This document shows, piece by piece, positions 35,112 to 47,400 of a stretch of DNA of 64,000 nt. The translations under genes were made by a program, and so were the position numbers. The notes below the pieces were generated by a model. That model did no database searches, was not told the DNA's origin, and saw only the letters and a program-made list of their open reading frames with translations. This DNA comes from Branchiostoma floridae (lineage: Eukaryota > Chordata > Leptocardii > Amphioxiformes > Branchiostomatidae): contig NC_049990.1 in NCBI RefSeq assembly GCF_000003815.2, forward strand, positions 495,827 through 559,826. Reading direction: 5' to 3'. Within the stretch, counting starts at the first letter, position 1; the number at the start of each line of letters is the position of its first letter.

Positions 35112-36012
35112 CAGACTTGAATATATGCACATGTGACCGCACCCTTGGTACAGAGTATTCACATCTTTTCATTTCAATCTAAAACAAAGGCTTCTTTCTT
35201 CGTTAAAGTCAATGTGGCTTATATGTCACATTTGTGCATGTGTCCGTTTTCTGGTTTCAAAACTGGAACGTATAACATTACTTCCTACATAAAACAATCA
35301 TACAAGAGGTTTTTTCCTTTTTTGGCAAAAACTGTAGCATTATTGCACCAGTGTTGATAAAGTTTCACAAAACCATCAAAAAAAGCTTGTCAACCTGATA
35401 ATTATATAAGGTAATTAACAAATATGAAACCATTCTTTATTCTAAAATCAGGTTTTTCTTCAATTCTAAGCAGACATTTGTGTTCATTGCACTACAAATG
35501 TGCTACATGTTGCTACTGTTTCTAGATGTATCATTTTGCAAGCCTGGAAATGATCTCATGGTTTACCATTAGCGGCTGTCTGACTACATGTGTAACAGTT
35601 ACTACAGTACTAGTGTGTTAACATGTGTTCACTGTCAGCGTCACTGGCAGAAGAAGTCAACACCAGGACATGAGATGTAGCTGAAATGAACAACCTAGTG
35701 ACGTTTGTTTCATCCCTGTAGACCTTTTGCAAACCAAGCTGCACCACAAAAACTATGCTTGTGTTGTTGAACTTGAATGTCAAAAGCTTTCCAGTAAAGG
35801 TGAAATATTGCTTTGAAACAAAAAAAGGCTCATTGTATGCAAGAAACACTTGAAGGGAAAAAATGTGACCTTGTAAAAGTAAGCAGCTTTGTAACAATCC
35901 ACGTTCTTGGCCATGGTTACGGCCGTGGAAATTTTTCCACAGTTTTCAGTATGATACACTAATTAACAAAATCTACTCAATAACTGATATTTCTTCTCTG
36001 CATTTCTATTGT

Positions 36013-36330
36013 TTCTTATCACTTCAACCTCTGCTGTTCCAGCACTGCTGGAAAAAACAACCAATGATCTACTCAAAAGTCTGTTTCAGGAAACTTCTAC
36101 GATTGCCTGGACTACTGGCTACTTCTGAATCTGAAAAGCATTTCATTTTTGTTCGCTTGTTGTTGATGTTCTTCTTATCACTTCAACCTCTGCTGTTCCA
36201 GCACTGCTGGAAAAAACAACCAATGATCTACTCAAAAGTCTGTTTCAGGAAACTTCTACGATTGCCTGGACTACTGGCTACTTCTGAATCTGAAAAGCAT
36301 TTCATTTTTGTTCGCTTGTTGTTGATGTTC
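36013..36330 (-). repeat. 159-bp two-copy repeat in the exchanger 3'UTR
   Basis: The segment ttcttatcacttcaacctct to tgttgttgatgttc is present twice with almost no change (starts 36013 and 36172). Its open frame is not supported as coding. Confidence 0.9.
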
Positions 36331-36960
36331 TATTTAGAGTGCCCTATTTTGAACAATGATGACCATTGATGTAAAACATTCTCCAAATTGCAGTTTGAAC
36401 AACTACAACATAGACAGGCTACATGGACTGAAGCTTGGTTCAACAGTGGATCCGACATTGTCAAAAAAACAATTTATCCAACTTTTCAGCTGTGGGGTTA
36501 AAACTGTCTTCAAACATTTTTTTACACTTTACAGTTCTTTTTAATACAAGGCCGTTTGACCACTTCTTTGCAATGAACTGAATTGATGGATGGTGGAAAT
36601 TATCATGCTAGAAGATAGCAGTGAGCACTGTTTTCAAGGCCTGAACTTTTGACCATTGTGTAAACAGTTGTCATCAAGACAGTGCCATAGTTTGGCAGTA
36701 CAAATCCTTTTTATTGTCATTTATGTATACATCTTATTTCATTTATGTATGCATCTTATTTCATTTATGTAAGCATCTTAAGGGTGGTCCCTTCTGTTAG
36801 TTTAACTGATTTTCAAGGGAGCCCTTTAATGCAATGCAGACAAGCCAAAAGCAACACTTGAAACACTTTAACCAAACATTACCGGATCCACAGCTGAACC
36901 ATTCTGCACTAACCTCTACCGACACAGAGTTACTACGGTTACAGCTAGTCACCCGTCGGG

Positions 36961-38387
36961 TCATACATGGCTGCTGTCTTTCCCGGGAACTCCCGTACTC
37001 ATAGTGAGCATCACGCGCGCCCGGGTCCGGAGCTCGTGGTCTCCCAGCCCAAGGTCACCCTCAGCGCCATCCTCCTCCGCGGGGGCCTTCGGCAGGGTGG
37101 GCGTGGCGTTGGTAGGCGTGGTCACGACGGTTGCCGTGAGGTCGTTGCCGGAGTTGGCGCGGCCGTATGAGAGCTCGCTGCCGTCCAGGATCAGGTCTGT
37201 GTCGCTGTCTTCCTGGATGTTGTGCTGGTTCTGAGGAGGAAGAGGCAAACGTAAAAGCAGGAAGAGACAAGCGATGTTCAGTGTAGCACTGATGTAATCT
37301 CCAACCAGATCCACAGTGCGTAATGTATACTAGTAGCATCAAACCTGTTTGACTCCCTTGGCCGGCTACACTCCTTGGCTAGCTTTGATACTATCTTATG
37401 GCACCGTAGGATCTGCTTGGATAGCATTGATGCTCAATTTGTTTGTTCTTCTTTAGTCACATAAGTGTAGCATTGTTGCCAACTGCAATGGTAATTTCAT
37501 GGTAATTTTGGCTATTCTAGTCCCCTCCCCCCCCCCCCCCAAAAAAAAACTGACAACCCAGCCAAGGCTTGAACCATCAGTGGGGCCAGTGCAGCGTTGA
37601 TGCTGCTTTAGTGTGGCATTGGTGCTGCTTTAGTGTGGCATTGGTGCTGCTTTAGTGTGGCATTGGTGCTGCTTTAGTGTGGCATTGATGCTGCTTTAGT
37701 GTGGCATTGATGCTGCTTTAGTGTGGCATTGATGCTGCTTTAGTGTGGCATTGGTGCTGCTTTAGTGTGGCATTGGTGCTGCTTTAGTGTGGCATTGATG
37801 CTGCTTTAGTGTGGCATTGATGCTGCTTTAGTGTGGCATTGATGCTGCTTTAGTGTGGCATTGGTGCTGCTTTAGTGTGGCATTGGTGCTGCTTTAGTGT
37901 GGCATTGGTGCTGCTTTAGTGTGGCATTGATGCTGCTTTAGTGTGGCATTGGTGCTGCTTTAGTGTGGCATTGATGCTGCTTTAGTGTGGCATTGATGCT
38001 GCTTTAGTGTGGCATTGGTGCTGCTTTAGTGTGGCATTGGTGCTGCTTTAGTGTGGCATTGATGCTGCTTTAGTGTGGCATTGGTGCTGCTTTAGTGTGG
38101 CATTGGTGCTGCTTTAGTGTGGCATTGGTGCCAGTTGCCATGGTCAATTCAAAGTAATCATGGCTGCCCATTGGCAAGTTTCTCTCCTAAACTGTCAACC
38201 CTGAGGAGGAAGAGACAAATTTGTGTACTTGTAAGACATCTTATAATTACCTCGTAAGCCTGTGTACTTGTAAGACATCTCGCCAGCGGAAGACAGCAGG
38301 CTGGGAGGGTCTCGGTGAGGGGGGGTCCTGCGTGTGTCAGGGTCGGCTTCAGGTAACTGGACAGAGTTAAGGACAACATGTGCAGGT

Positions 38388-38418
<31 letters not shown>

Positions 38419-41400
38419 GCTAAACACAGGAGTTCCTATCGCACTTGGCCCAAAAACTTGAAATTTCATCAATCATACCCCAGTTATTACGGGATCAACA
38501 GTTACTGTTCAGTACAAAAGGTCAGTGCAAGCTAGAAAAAAAAATGAAAGTGATCTCGATCCAGTTTGTTGGGTCTTGGGCTACACACAGGAATTCCTAC
38601 TACATGCACATCTACACTTGTTCTGAAAACCTGAAATTTCATCAATCATATCTCAGTTATTACTGGATCAACAGTTACTGTTTAGTACAAATAGGTCAGT
38701 GGAAGAGTTGTTTGACAACAGATCATTTTCTGTTTTTCATGATGATCATTTCTTATGTCCATTATGACTGTCCAAGATTCTCTCCCTAAACTGAGCCAAT
38801 GTAAGGCTTAAACCAATAAGGGGGGACAATGCTGTCGTGGCATTGGCAAAATGAGGGTCCTGTGTTCGAGGAGGTGCTTCGAGCATGTTACAACAGCCTC
38901 ATTACTCAGAAGGTACCTACCGGTACTGTAATAATGCAACAAGATAAACAACAAGGTGAATAATATTGACCTTATACAATGTCCTTAGGGCAGTGTCGCA
39001 TTGATGCTACAAGTTTAGTGCAGCATTGGTGCCGACTGCCACGGTAATTTCACGGTAATTTCTGTCATGGAAAGGATACTTGTGGTCGAAGTTGTACCAG
39101 ACTCTGAAGAGCCAAGCCGACTCGTACCGCATCCCTCTTCTTCTGGAGTCCACCTGCGCATCACCCTGTGCACCATGGGAAACAGGCAGGTCAGAGGGGA
39201 ATGTGGTAAATAGGACCATGGGAACACAGATTTGTAGTCAGGGTCATGGTAAGGACAAACCATCAAAAATGTTTCTTAAATTTTTTTCTCCATTTTTAAG
39301 TGAAAGAAAACACCAAAAAATGGTTACAATTCAGGTCTACAATATATACAAATAGCATGTAGTATAAGTTTGCAGCTCTTTATCAAAAATCCTTCTGTGT
39401 AGATGAAATTGTCTCAATTCAAACTACTCTATTGCCCAGTGTTGAATTTATCAAATCATATACATTTGTACACATAACACAGTGGACTACCGGTACTTAT
39501 ACATACATAGACATAAGATTCATGTACTAAACAACATTTCCATAACAATATACTGTTCATATCTTACGTGCATCAAATGGCTAGTTCTATCTACTGGGAG
39601 GTACTATTAATATTGTATCTACTGTTGATATAGAAAAGGGGAGGGCCATTAGCTTGTATGAGTTTTTTTGGAAAATGCGGGGGGGGGGGGGCGTTTCCTT
39701 TTTAATAGTTTACCTTCATCAGCTGCCAGTCATGTCAGCACCAAACCTCTCATCATTTGGGAACAACCAAAACATGCAGTACCACAGCTCCCCCTGTCAG
39801 ATGCAGACTGCATTGCAGCCAACTTCTGGCGCAATGCAATACCACCACACCCCCTATCTAATGCAATGTCAGCTGCAATATGCACATATTTGTCACTGGG
39901 CAGAAAAAGTGCAAAAAAAGCTGCCTCAATCAGTTTTATAAAACATTGCACAGCCTAATTTTAGATTTTGGTTGAGGCAACGAGCTGAGCAACAGATTTT
40001 TTTCTTCAATTTCAGAGTGAAATATGAACCTGAAATCGGGCCCTGTGATTGGTCAATTTTCCCTTCCATGCTGTCAATCATGATATCATGCCTTGTGATT
40101 GGCCACTTTTCTCTTGCCCTGCTGTCAATCACATCATCTTGCAATGTGATTGGTCACTTTTCCCTTTCAAACTACCGTTCCACACCCCGGGGTCAGGGGT
40201 TGCCCCTCTGCTGCAGTTCCCAGCAGAGTCACCAGGTGGAGCTGCTGCGAGGTCTGCATGAAAACCGCCTCTTGGCCAGACACAAACAACAGGCCAAGGA
40301 AGCAGCTCAAACAAACCCTCCAAAAAGGCAGCAAAAATACATCACAAAAATGTAAAATTTCTTCATTTTCTTAAACTGGTTTCATCATTACCATCCAGCA
40401 ATTAGTTCCAACTAAACTTCTATAAAAAATATACTAGTATGTTGTCTGTTAAACATTTGAATACAAAATCCGTTAGATTACAAAATGTCATACGTCAGTT
40501 GCAAAATCATGCAGAAAAACTAACTAACTAGGTAAATAAATTTCACAAACTTCAACAGATTTCAGCAAAAGTTTCAGAAAATTCTACGTTAGCAAAGGAA
40601 AAAAAACAACTAAAAACAGCCAAAAAAAATGACAAAAGATTGACCAGGAAAGTTAAAGAGCAGTTATGTTAGTTCAGGAATCTAAAATTTGTGCATGCAA
40701 AAAAAAAAGCTGTGCAGAGTTTTGTCAGCTCCAGACGTTTGTAAAACATCAAGATATCTTCAAAACATCCTCAAGATGTCTTAAAAATGTCATTAGATGT
40801 CTTCAAATAACATTTTCAAGACGTCTTCAAAATGCCAAGATTTCTTCAAAACATCTTCAAGATGTCTTCAAATAATGCATCTTAAAGATATTTCAAGATG
40901 TCTTCAAAAGTTCAAGATGTCTTCAAAAGTCTTTGATATTTCTTCAAGATGCAGTTAAGACGTCTTGCAGGAGCGGAGGGTTTGAGAAGTTCCGCTTACC
41001 TCGTCCTCAAGATACGCACAAAGGTATCTGTACTCCGGGCCGTCCCTGGGGGGGTCCCCGTCGCCCAGGGGGGGTGGAAGGAGCTTCGGACAAGGAAAAG
41101 GTGAACATAAATACAGGGTCTGAACAGGGGGGTCTGTAGCCTCGCGTGTGGGGGGTGCCTCATGGGGGGGGTGCTAGTGTGAAGGGGGGGACTGGTGGGG
41201 GCACTGAGACATGGTGCACAGACACTGATTTCTTTGTAAACTATTAAAGTAAAGTATTAATCCTAACATGAAAGTTCCCATGTGAGGAAAGAACAAGACG
41301 AGGGGCGCTACAGGCTTTCTGTCATGTTTGACCCGTGTGCCTGAGGTTATGTGCTGGTGTGCTATTCTAGCTGAAGAAGACGGAAGAAACTGAAGTTTGG

Positions 41401-44400
41401 GTCCATTTTGCTGCAGCGTTGCACCTACAGCACAGTACTTGTCCTGTGTTACGAAGGTTCCCTTTAGATAACCTGATCTTTTAAAGGCAGCTGGTCTATG
41501 ACTGAAGTGTACTGAAGCTGTGGAATACTGCAGTTGGTTTTATGTTTGCTATTCCTGTGGTGAGCGCACACACTAATCACAACACCAAGACAGCGTTACT
41601 ACTTACCATTTCTAAAGGAAGCAAGTGTTTATGTACACATCGGTCTATACCAAATGCTTCTGCATGCAGAAAAAGTGACACTTGGAACCAAAAAGTGTCA
41701 AAAGTGTACTATCAACCCTTGAACACAGCCTCTACCTTTGGCAGTGAAAACCCTACAAAAGATCCCCTCTGTTGAGATGGAACAGAAAAACAGGAGGTTG
41801 TGAGCCAAGTGAGAAAGACCATCTACATTGTAAGAAAGGGCCTTTTAACCTTTAACTTCAAATCACCGTTGACCCACAACTGGAGTCACATGACTGTGAG
41901 GTCACATGACAAATGCAGCGGGTCAGTCTTTCTGAAGAAGACTACAGATAACTGGAGTCACAGTCAAATGTCCAAACTAGTGCTAGATACATCCATTGTA
42001 TGCAGCCTGAAAACTTGTTTGCAGCGAGGAAAAAGGTGTAATGACATGATGTTGAGGCAAAAGTTGTGAAGAATCGAACGCTCGTGTCCGCTAGCCTGAC
42101 CACTCGGCCATAAGATGCCATGTAACACCTGTACCCTGTCCTGACCAGTTCAGGCCAGTCCTGACCACCCTGAGGGAAAAGTGCACCTTACATCGTTTCT
42201 AACCGTTTTCACCATGGGTCAGTGCCACCACCAGTGCAACAATCACATATACCAAGGGACAGTGGAGTACCCCCTAAACCCAGGGGGTGTTTGACAGAGG
42301 GGGAGGGGGTGTCTGAGTTAGAAAAGCAGAAGAAGTCTTGCCTGAGGTGTGGACACTACCACCGTGCTATCCTTACGGCTCCCACCAGCGCCCGAGTGCA
42401 TGCTGCCATCCAGAGAGTGCTTCACATGGGACACACACAGTCATGAGCAGGTCATAGGTTAGTAACAGGTCATAGGTTAGTAACAGTTCACAGGTTAGTA
42501 ACAGATCACAGGTTAGTAACAGGTCACAGGTCAAGGTCAGGTCACAGGTTAGTAACAGGTCAAAAGTCCAAGTCAGGTCACAGGTTAGTAACAGGTCACA
42601 GGTCACAGGTCATATGTCACAGTCAGGTCACCGGCAAGTAACAGGTCAAGGTCAGGTCACAGGTCAAGGTCAGGTCACAGTTAGTAAAAGTAACAGGTTA
42701 GTAATATCTAGTGACTGGGTAGGTAACATCTAGTTCACTAGTTTGTAAAGGTCAATGACAAACAGGTATCCTCACTGGCTGGGACTTGTATCAAGCTTTT
42801 TGCAAAATATTTTTGACATTTATGAAAAGTGGAATAACAATTATATTACTCAGTGAGTGAATTTGAAAGTCAGTTTTCAGACATGTTCAAAGCCTTGCAT
42901 TATACCTTGTTACTGGATAACCACTGTCATTTGGAAAGAGGGACCAGAAGAGTATGTTGTATATTTCAACATCTTTTATCATTCTAATTCACAAAATAAC
43001 AGTTTTAAATTTCAAGTTTAGAGTACCACGGTAAATCGTTAGTTTACAGCTACAAAAAATTTACAAACTTTCATGAGCAAAAAGTTGAGGTGAAACCTTT
43101 CTTTTGTGTTTATCTCAAAAGAATAACTTTAACCTTGCCAACCTTTCCCAGTGGGTGAGGATGCCTGTCATGTTGACATCACCGTAAGGTTGTTAGTCGA
43201 CTCTCAAACAAACCAAAAGAGATCACATATAAAGGTGCAGAAATGATATGTGTGCAGTCAAAAGGATATGATCATGCGATGATTGGGACTATGATAAGGA
43301 CTATAGCGACGCTATGTGATACTTCTCAGGGCTCGAAATACTAGGGGCACAATCATGCACTTTCGTACAGTCACAATTGGAGCTGTACCTCAAACTTTAA
43401 GTTGTGGGTGCACAGAGATATTTGTGTGGGGTTGACAATGTAGGTTAAGGCAATCTTGTACAATCTTCTAAAACACAATACTGTGTAATACTATCCATAT
43501 CACCCAAGGTACCAGCCCGACCTAAGGTAGGATCGCCAGATGGTCAAAGGGTGATCAGACCCGGCAAAGGGCCTGGATTTTTGTGGTAACAGTTGCTTTA
43601 AGTTGGCTTTTCAACTTTAAACTCAAACTCTGAAAAGAGACAGTTAGCTTTGTGATCAGGTTTTGCTGGAATTCTATTCTATTCTATATAATGTGCAGTT
43701 TCAATCTGCTCTGTGCAACTAGAGTCTTGCGTTAGGTGAAACTGTGCACACAATTCCAAAGGTGCATTTCGAGCCCTGATTTCTAATGGATACTGAAATG
43801 TGATCAACCAGAATTATGGACTGTTATTGGTGGAAACATAAAGAGAAGTGGAAAAAGTGGAAGATACCAGGTGTGGGGAAAATCAAAATGAAATGTAACA
43901 TTTTACAAAAATCTACGAAAATTTATCATACTTGCACAAATACATATAACAGATATACAGTGATATTTATATTGTAATTCAATGTAACTACAAACTAGTC
44001 TAGATACTATCACTTATTACATTCAACATCATTCCATGCTTTTTTCCATGCATTAAAACTGATAGTTCCGGCTTGCTCTCTATCAAACCTTACAAGAATG
44101 TCTACTCTATGTCAACATTATCATCTTCAACACTACATGTATCTAAACGAGCTGGAATATGGAAGACTGTTTTGGAAGACTTTTGATTGGAAAACGTGGA
44201 ACTTTTAAGGAACAGCAGTTCCAATTTCTCATTCAAGAAAAATTTCAAGTAAAAAAAAAAAGAAATTGTTCTAATAAAGTCAACATTATCGTAAATTAGC
44301 AAGGAAGTTGGAGGACGTCTTTGGAAGACTTTTGATTGGAAGACATGGCACGTTTAGGTCAACTGCAGTTCCAATTTCTCAAGTAAGAGAATTTTCAAGT

Positions 44401-47400
44401 ATGAATAAGAAAAGATACTGAAAAGTAATTCTGAAATTCTACTAATAAAGTCAACTTAATTATACATTAACAAGGAAATTGGAAGAGTGTTCCAAAAGAC
44501 TTAATATTGGAAGACATGGAACATTTAGATAACATCAGTTCTAATTTGTCCTTCAAGAAAATTTTGAAGTAAAGAAAAAAGATACTGAAGAATTGTTTTG
44601 CTGCAAATCTACCAATAAAGTCTATGCTATCATAAAGTAAGAAAATTGGAAGACTGTTCCAGAAGACTTTTGATTGGAAGACATGGAACTTTCAGGTATA
44701 AAGCAGTTACAATTTCTCCTCCAGGATAATTCTTAAGTGAAGAAAAAAGAAGAGTAGTTTTGCCGATGATGTTTTATCAGGTGAGGACTGGATCTTACCG
44801 TGTCGACGGCCTCAAAGGGCTGGGTCATTTCCTGGTCTTCGTCTACCCCCACCCTGCGGAAAAATGGGGACATGTTAGCTTCTAATAAACAAACAAACAA
44901 ACAAACAAACAAACAAACACAAGGGCTGGGTCAGCTCCTGGTCCTCGTCTACCCCCACCCTGCGGACACATGGGGACAAGTCAGCTTCTCATGAACAAAC
45001 AAACAAACAAACAAACAAACAAACAAACAAACACAAGGGCTGGGTCAGCTCCTGGTCTTCATCTACCCCCACCCCAAGAATGCAAGCAAAGTACTTGTAA
45101 AGTACAAGAACAATCAAACTTTCATTTCCGTTGTGTAAGTCATACAAACAAAGCAACTCTACTGTCAGAGGTAACTAGACAAGCCAACGTTGCCATGGGA
45201 ACGCACCTGATTTTGAGCCAGGTCAGCATCTGGAGGGTCAGGCTGCCACAGAACAGCACCGTAACCATGACGATCATCAGTGTGGTCGTGAACATCAGCT
45301 GTCTCGCCTCCGACGACGTGCTGCGGATCGCCAGCGCGAACGCCACCGCACCCCGTAACCCTGGAAACAACAGAAGTTACCATGGCGACGGTTAGAAGGG
45401 GGTAATTTGACACTGAAACTGCTGTCCCTTGTGCTGAATGACATTCAAACTGACACTGCTGTCCCTGTCTCTGGTGCTGAATGACATTCACACTGACACT
45501 GCTGTCCCTGGTGCTGAATGACATTCACACTGACACTGCTGTCCCTGGTGCTGAATGACATTCACACTGACACTGCTGTCCCTGGTGCTGAATGACATTT
45601 CCACTGACACTGCTGTCTCTGGTGCTGAATGACATTCACACTGACACTGCTGTCTCTGGTGCTGAATGACATTCACACTGACACTGCTGTCTCTGGTGCT
45701 GAATGACATTCACACTGACACTGCTGTCCCTGGTGCTGAATGACATTCACACTGAAACGTGCAACATTTACACTAACCTGAAAACATCATCATATTCTGG
45801 AAGTTGAAGTTGATTTTCTGATGTCGCCCCAGGTTTAGCAGCAGGGTCAAAGGGTAAATGTTACACATCCTGCCCAGTCCGATGGCAAGCTGGGGCAAAG
45901 GTCAAGGAACATGCCAATTGTCTTGTGGGGGGAGACAAGATATAAATTCCTCTACTTTGTTACTATGAAGTTTGAACTCATTTGACAGAATTTTGTTACT
46001 TATATACATGCAAACACCAAACTTATGTACTTAGAATACTGACTTTACAAAGAATATTGTTTTTGATTACTATTCTGTCCATGTCAAATCCTCAATTCTA
46101 TTTGTACTGTCTTTGTCTTTGTCAGCAGGGCTAGCCATTCATAATATTATTGATAGTCTAGTTAGGCTAGGTCTGAACAGTCACATTGGTGAATTGTTAA
46201 ATGAATGAATGAACGAATGAATGAATTAAAAAATTTCAGGCTGTCCTAAAGCTTTCAACTTACTGTATTAAAAGCGATAACAAATTCAGTCATCAACCAA
46301 ACTATCAATCAATCGATCAATTAATCAACCTATTGATTGGTTGCATTAGCTGGTGTGTTACGCCAATGGGTAGTTATATTGGCTATATGGATACAGATAC
46401 AGAATCAATGGATCAATTAATCGACCACTGTAAGGATACGAAAGCGGCTGAGATGAACCCGCCCTTCCACTGGTGGTGCTGGAAGGTGAAGACGGACACG
46501 CCCATGTAGGAGAAGATGAAGTTCTCAGCCAGGAAGTTAAGGAGCTCGAACAGCTGCTTGGTGCGCGCCTTGGACTCCTCCGACAGGTTGTTGTAGGTGT
46601 AGTGGGCCTGGGTGATGCCGCAGAACAGAACAGCCACAATTCCTGCAGAGAGGTAAATAAGGGGTGATGCCGCAGAATAGAACAGCCACAATCTCTGCAG
46701 AGATACCGCAGAATGAAAAAGCCACTATTTGTCCAGAAGGAAGTGTTCTCCCCAAGAGCGCCCTGCTGTAGCACCCCCTGTAATATCTGCTATAGCACCC
46801 CCTACTCACCAGTCATGCCCAAAGCTTCTGCCATTTGGAAGGTGCTATAATATAAAACATTAGGTAGAACATACACATCTCAAGAAGAGAGTATTCTCCT
46901 CAAGACCCCCCTGCAGCCCCCCCTGTAGTACCCCCCCCCTACTCACCCGTCATGCCCAGTGCTTCTGCCATGAGGAAGGTGCTGTAAGACATCAGGAAGA
47001 ACATACACGTCTCCAGAAGGGGGTGTTCATCCCAAGACCCCCCTGTACACCCCCCCCTGTAGTACCCCCCCTACTCACCAGTCATGCCCAGTGCCTCTGC
47101 CATGAGGAAGGTGCTGTAAGACATCAGGAAGAACATACACGTCTCCAGAAGGGGGTGTTCATCCCAAGACCCCCCTGCAGCCCCTCCCCCTGTAGTACCC
47201 CCCCTGCAGTACCCCCCTACTCACCTGTCATGCCCAGTGCCTCTGCCATGAGGAAGGTGCTGTAAGACATCAGGAAGAACATACACGTCTCCAGAAGGGG
47301 GTGTTCATCCCAAGACCCCCCTGCAGCCCCTCCCCCTGTAGTACCCCCCCTGCAGTACCCCCCTACTCACCTGTCATGCCCAGTGCTTCTGCCATGAGGA

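Noticed and set aside
37580-38135. Possible CRISPR-like array
   Set aside because: Direct repeats of 22 bp are contiguous with no unique spacers; this is a eukaryotic minisatellite.
42065-42115. tRNA gene
   Set aside because: A and B boxes are present but no acceptor or anticodon stem can be folded; better seen as a SINE head.
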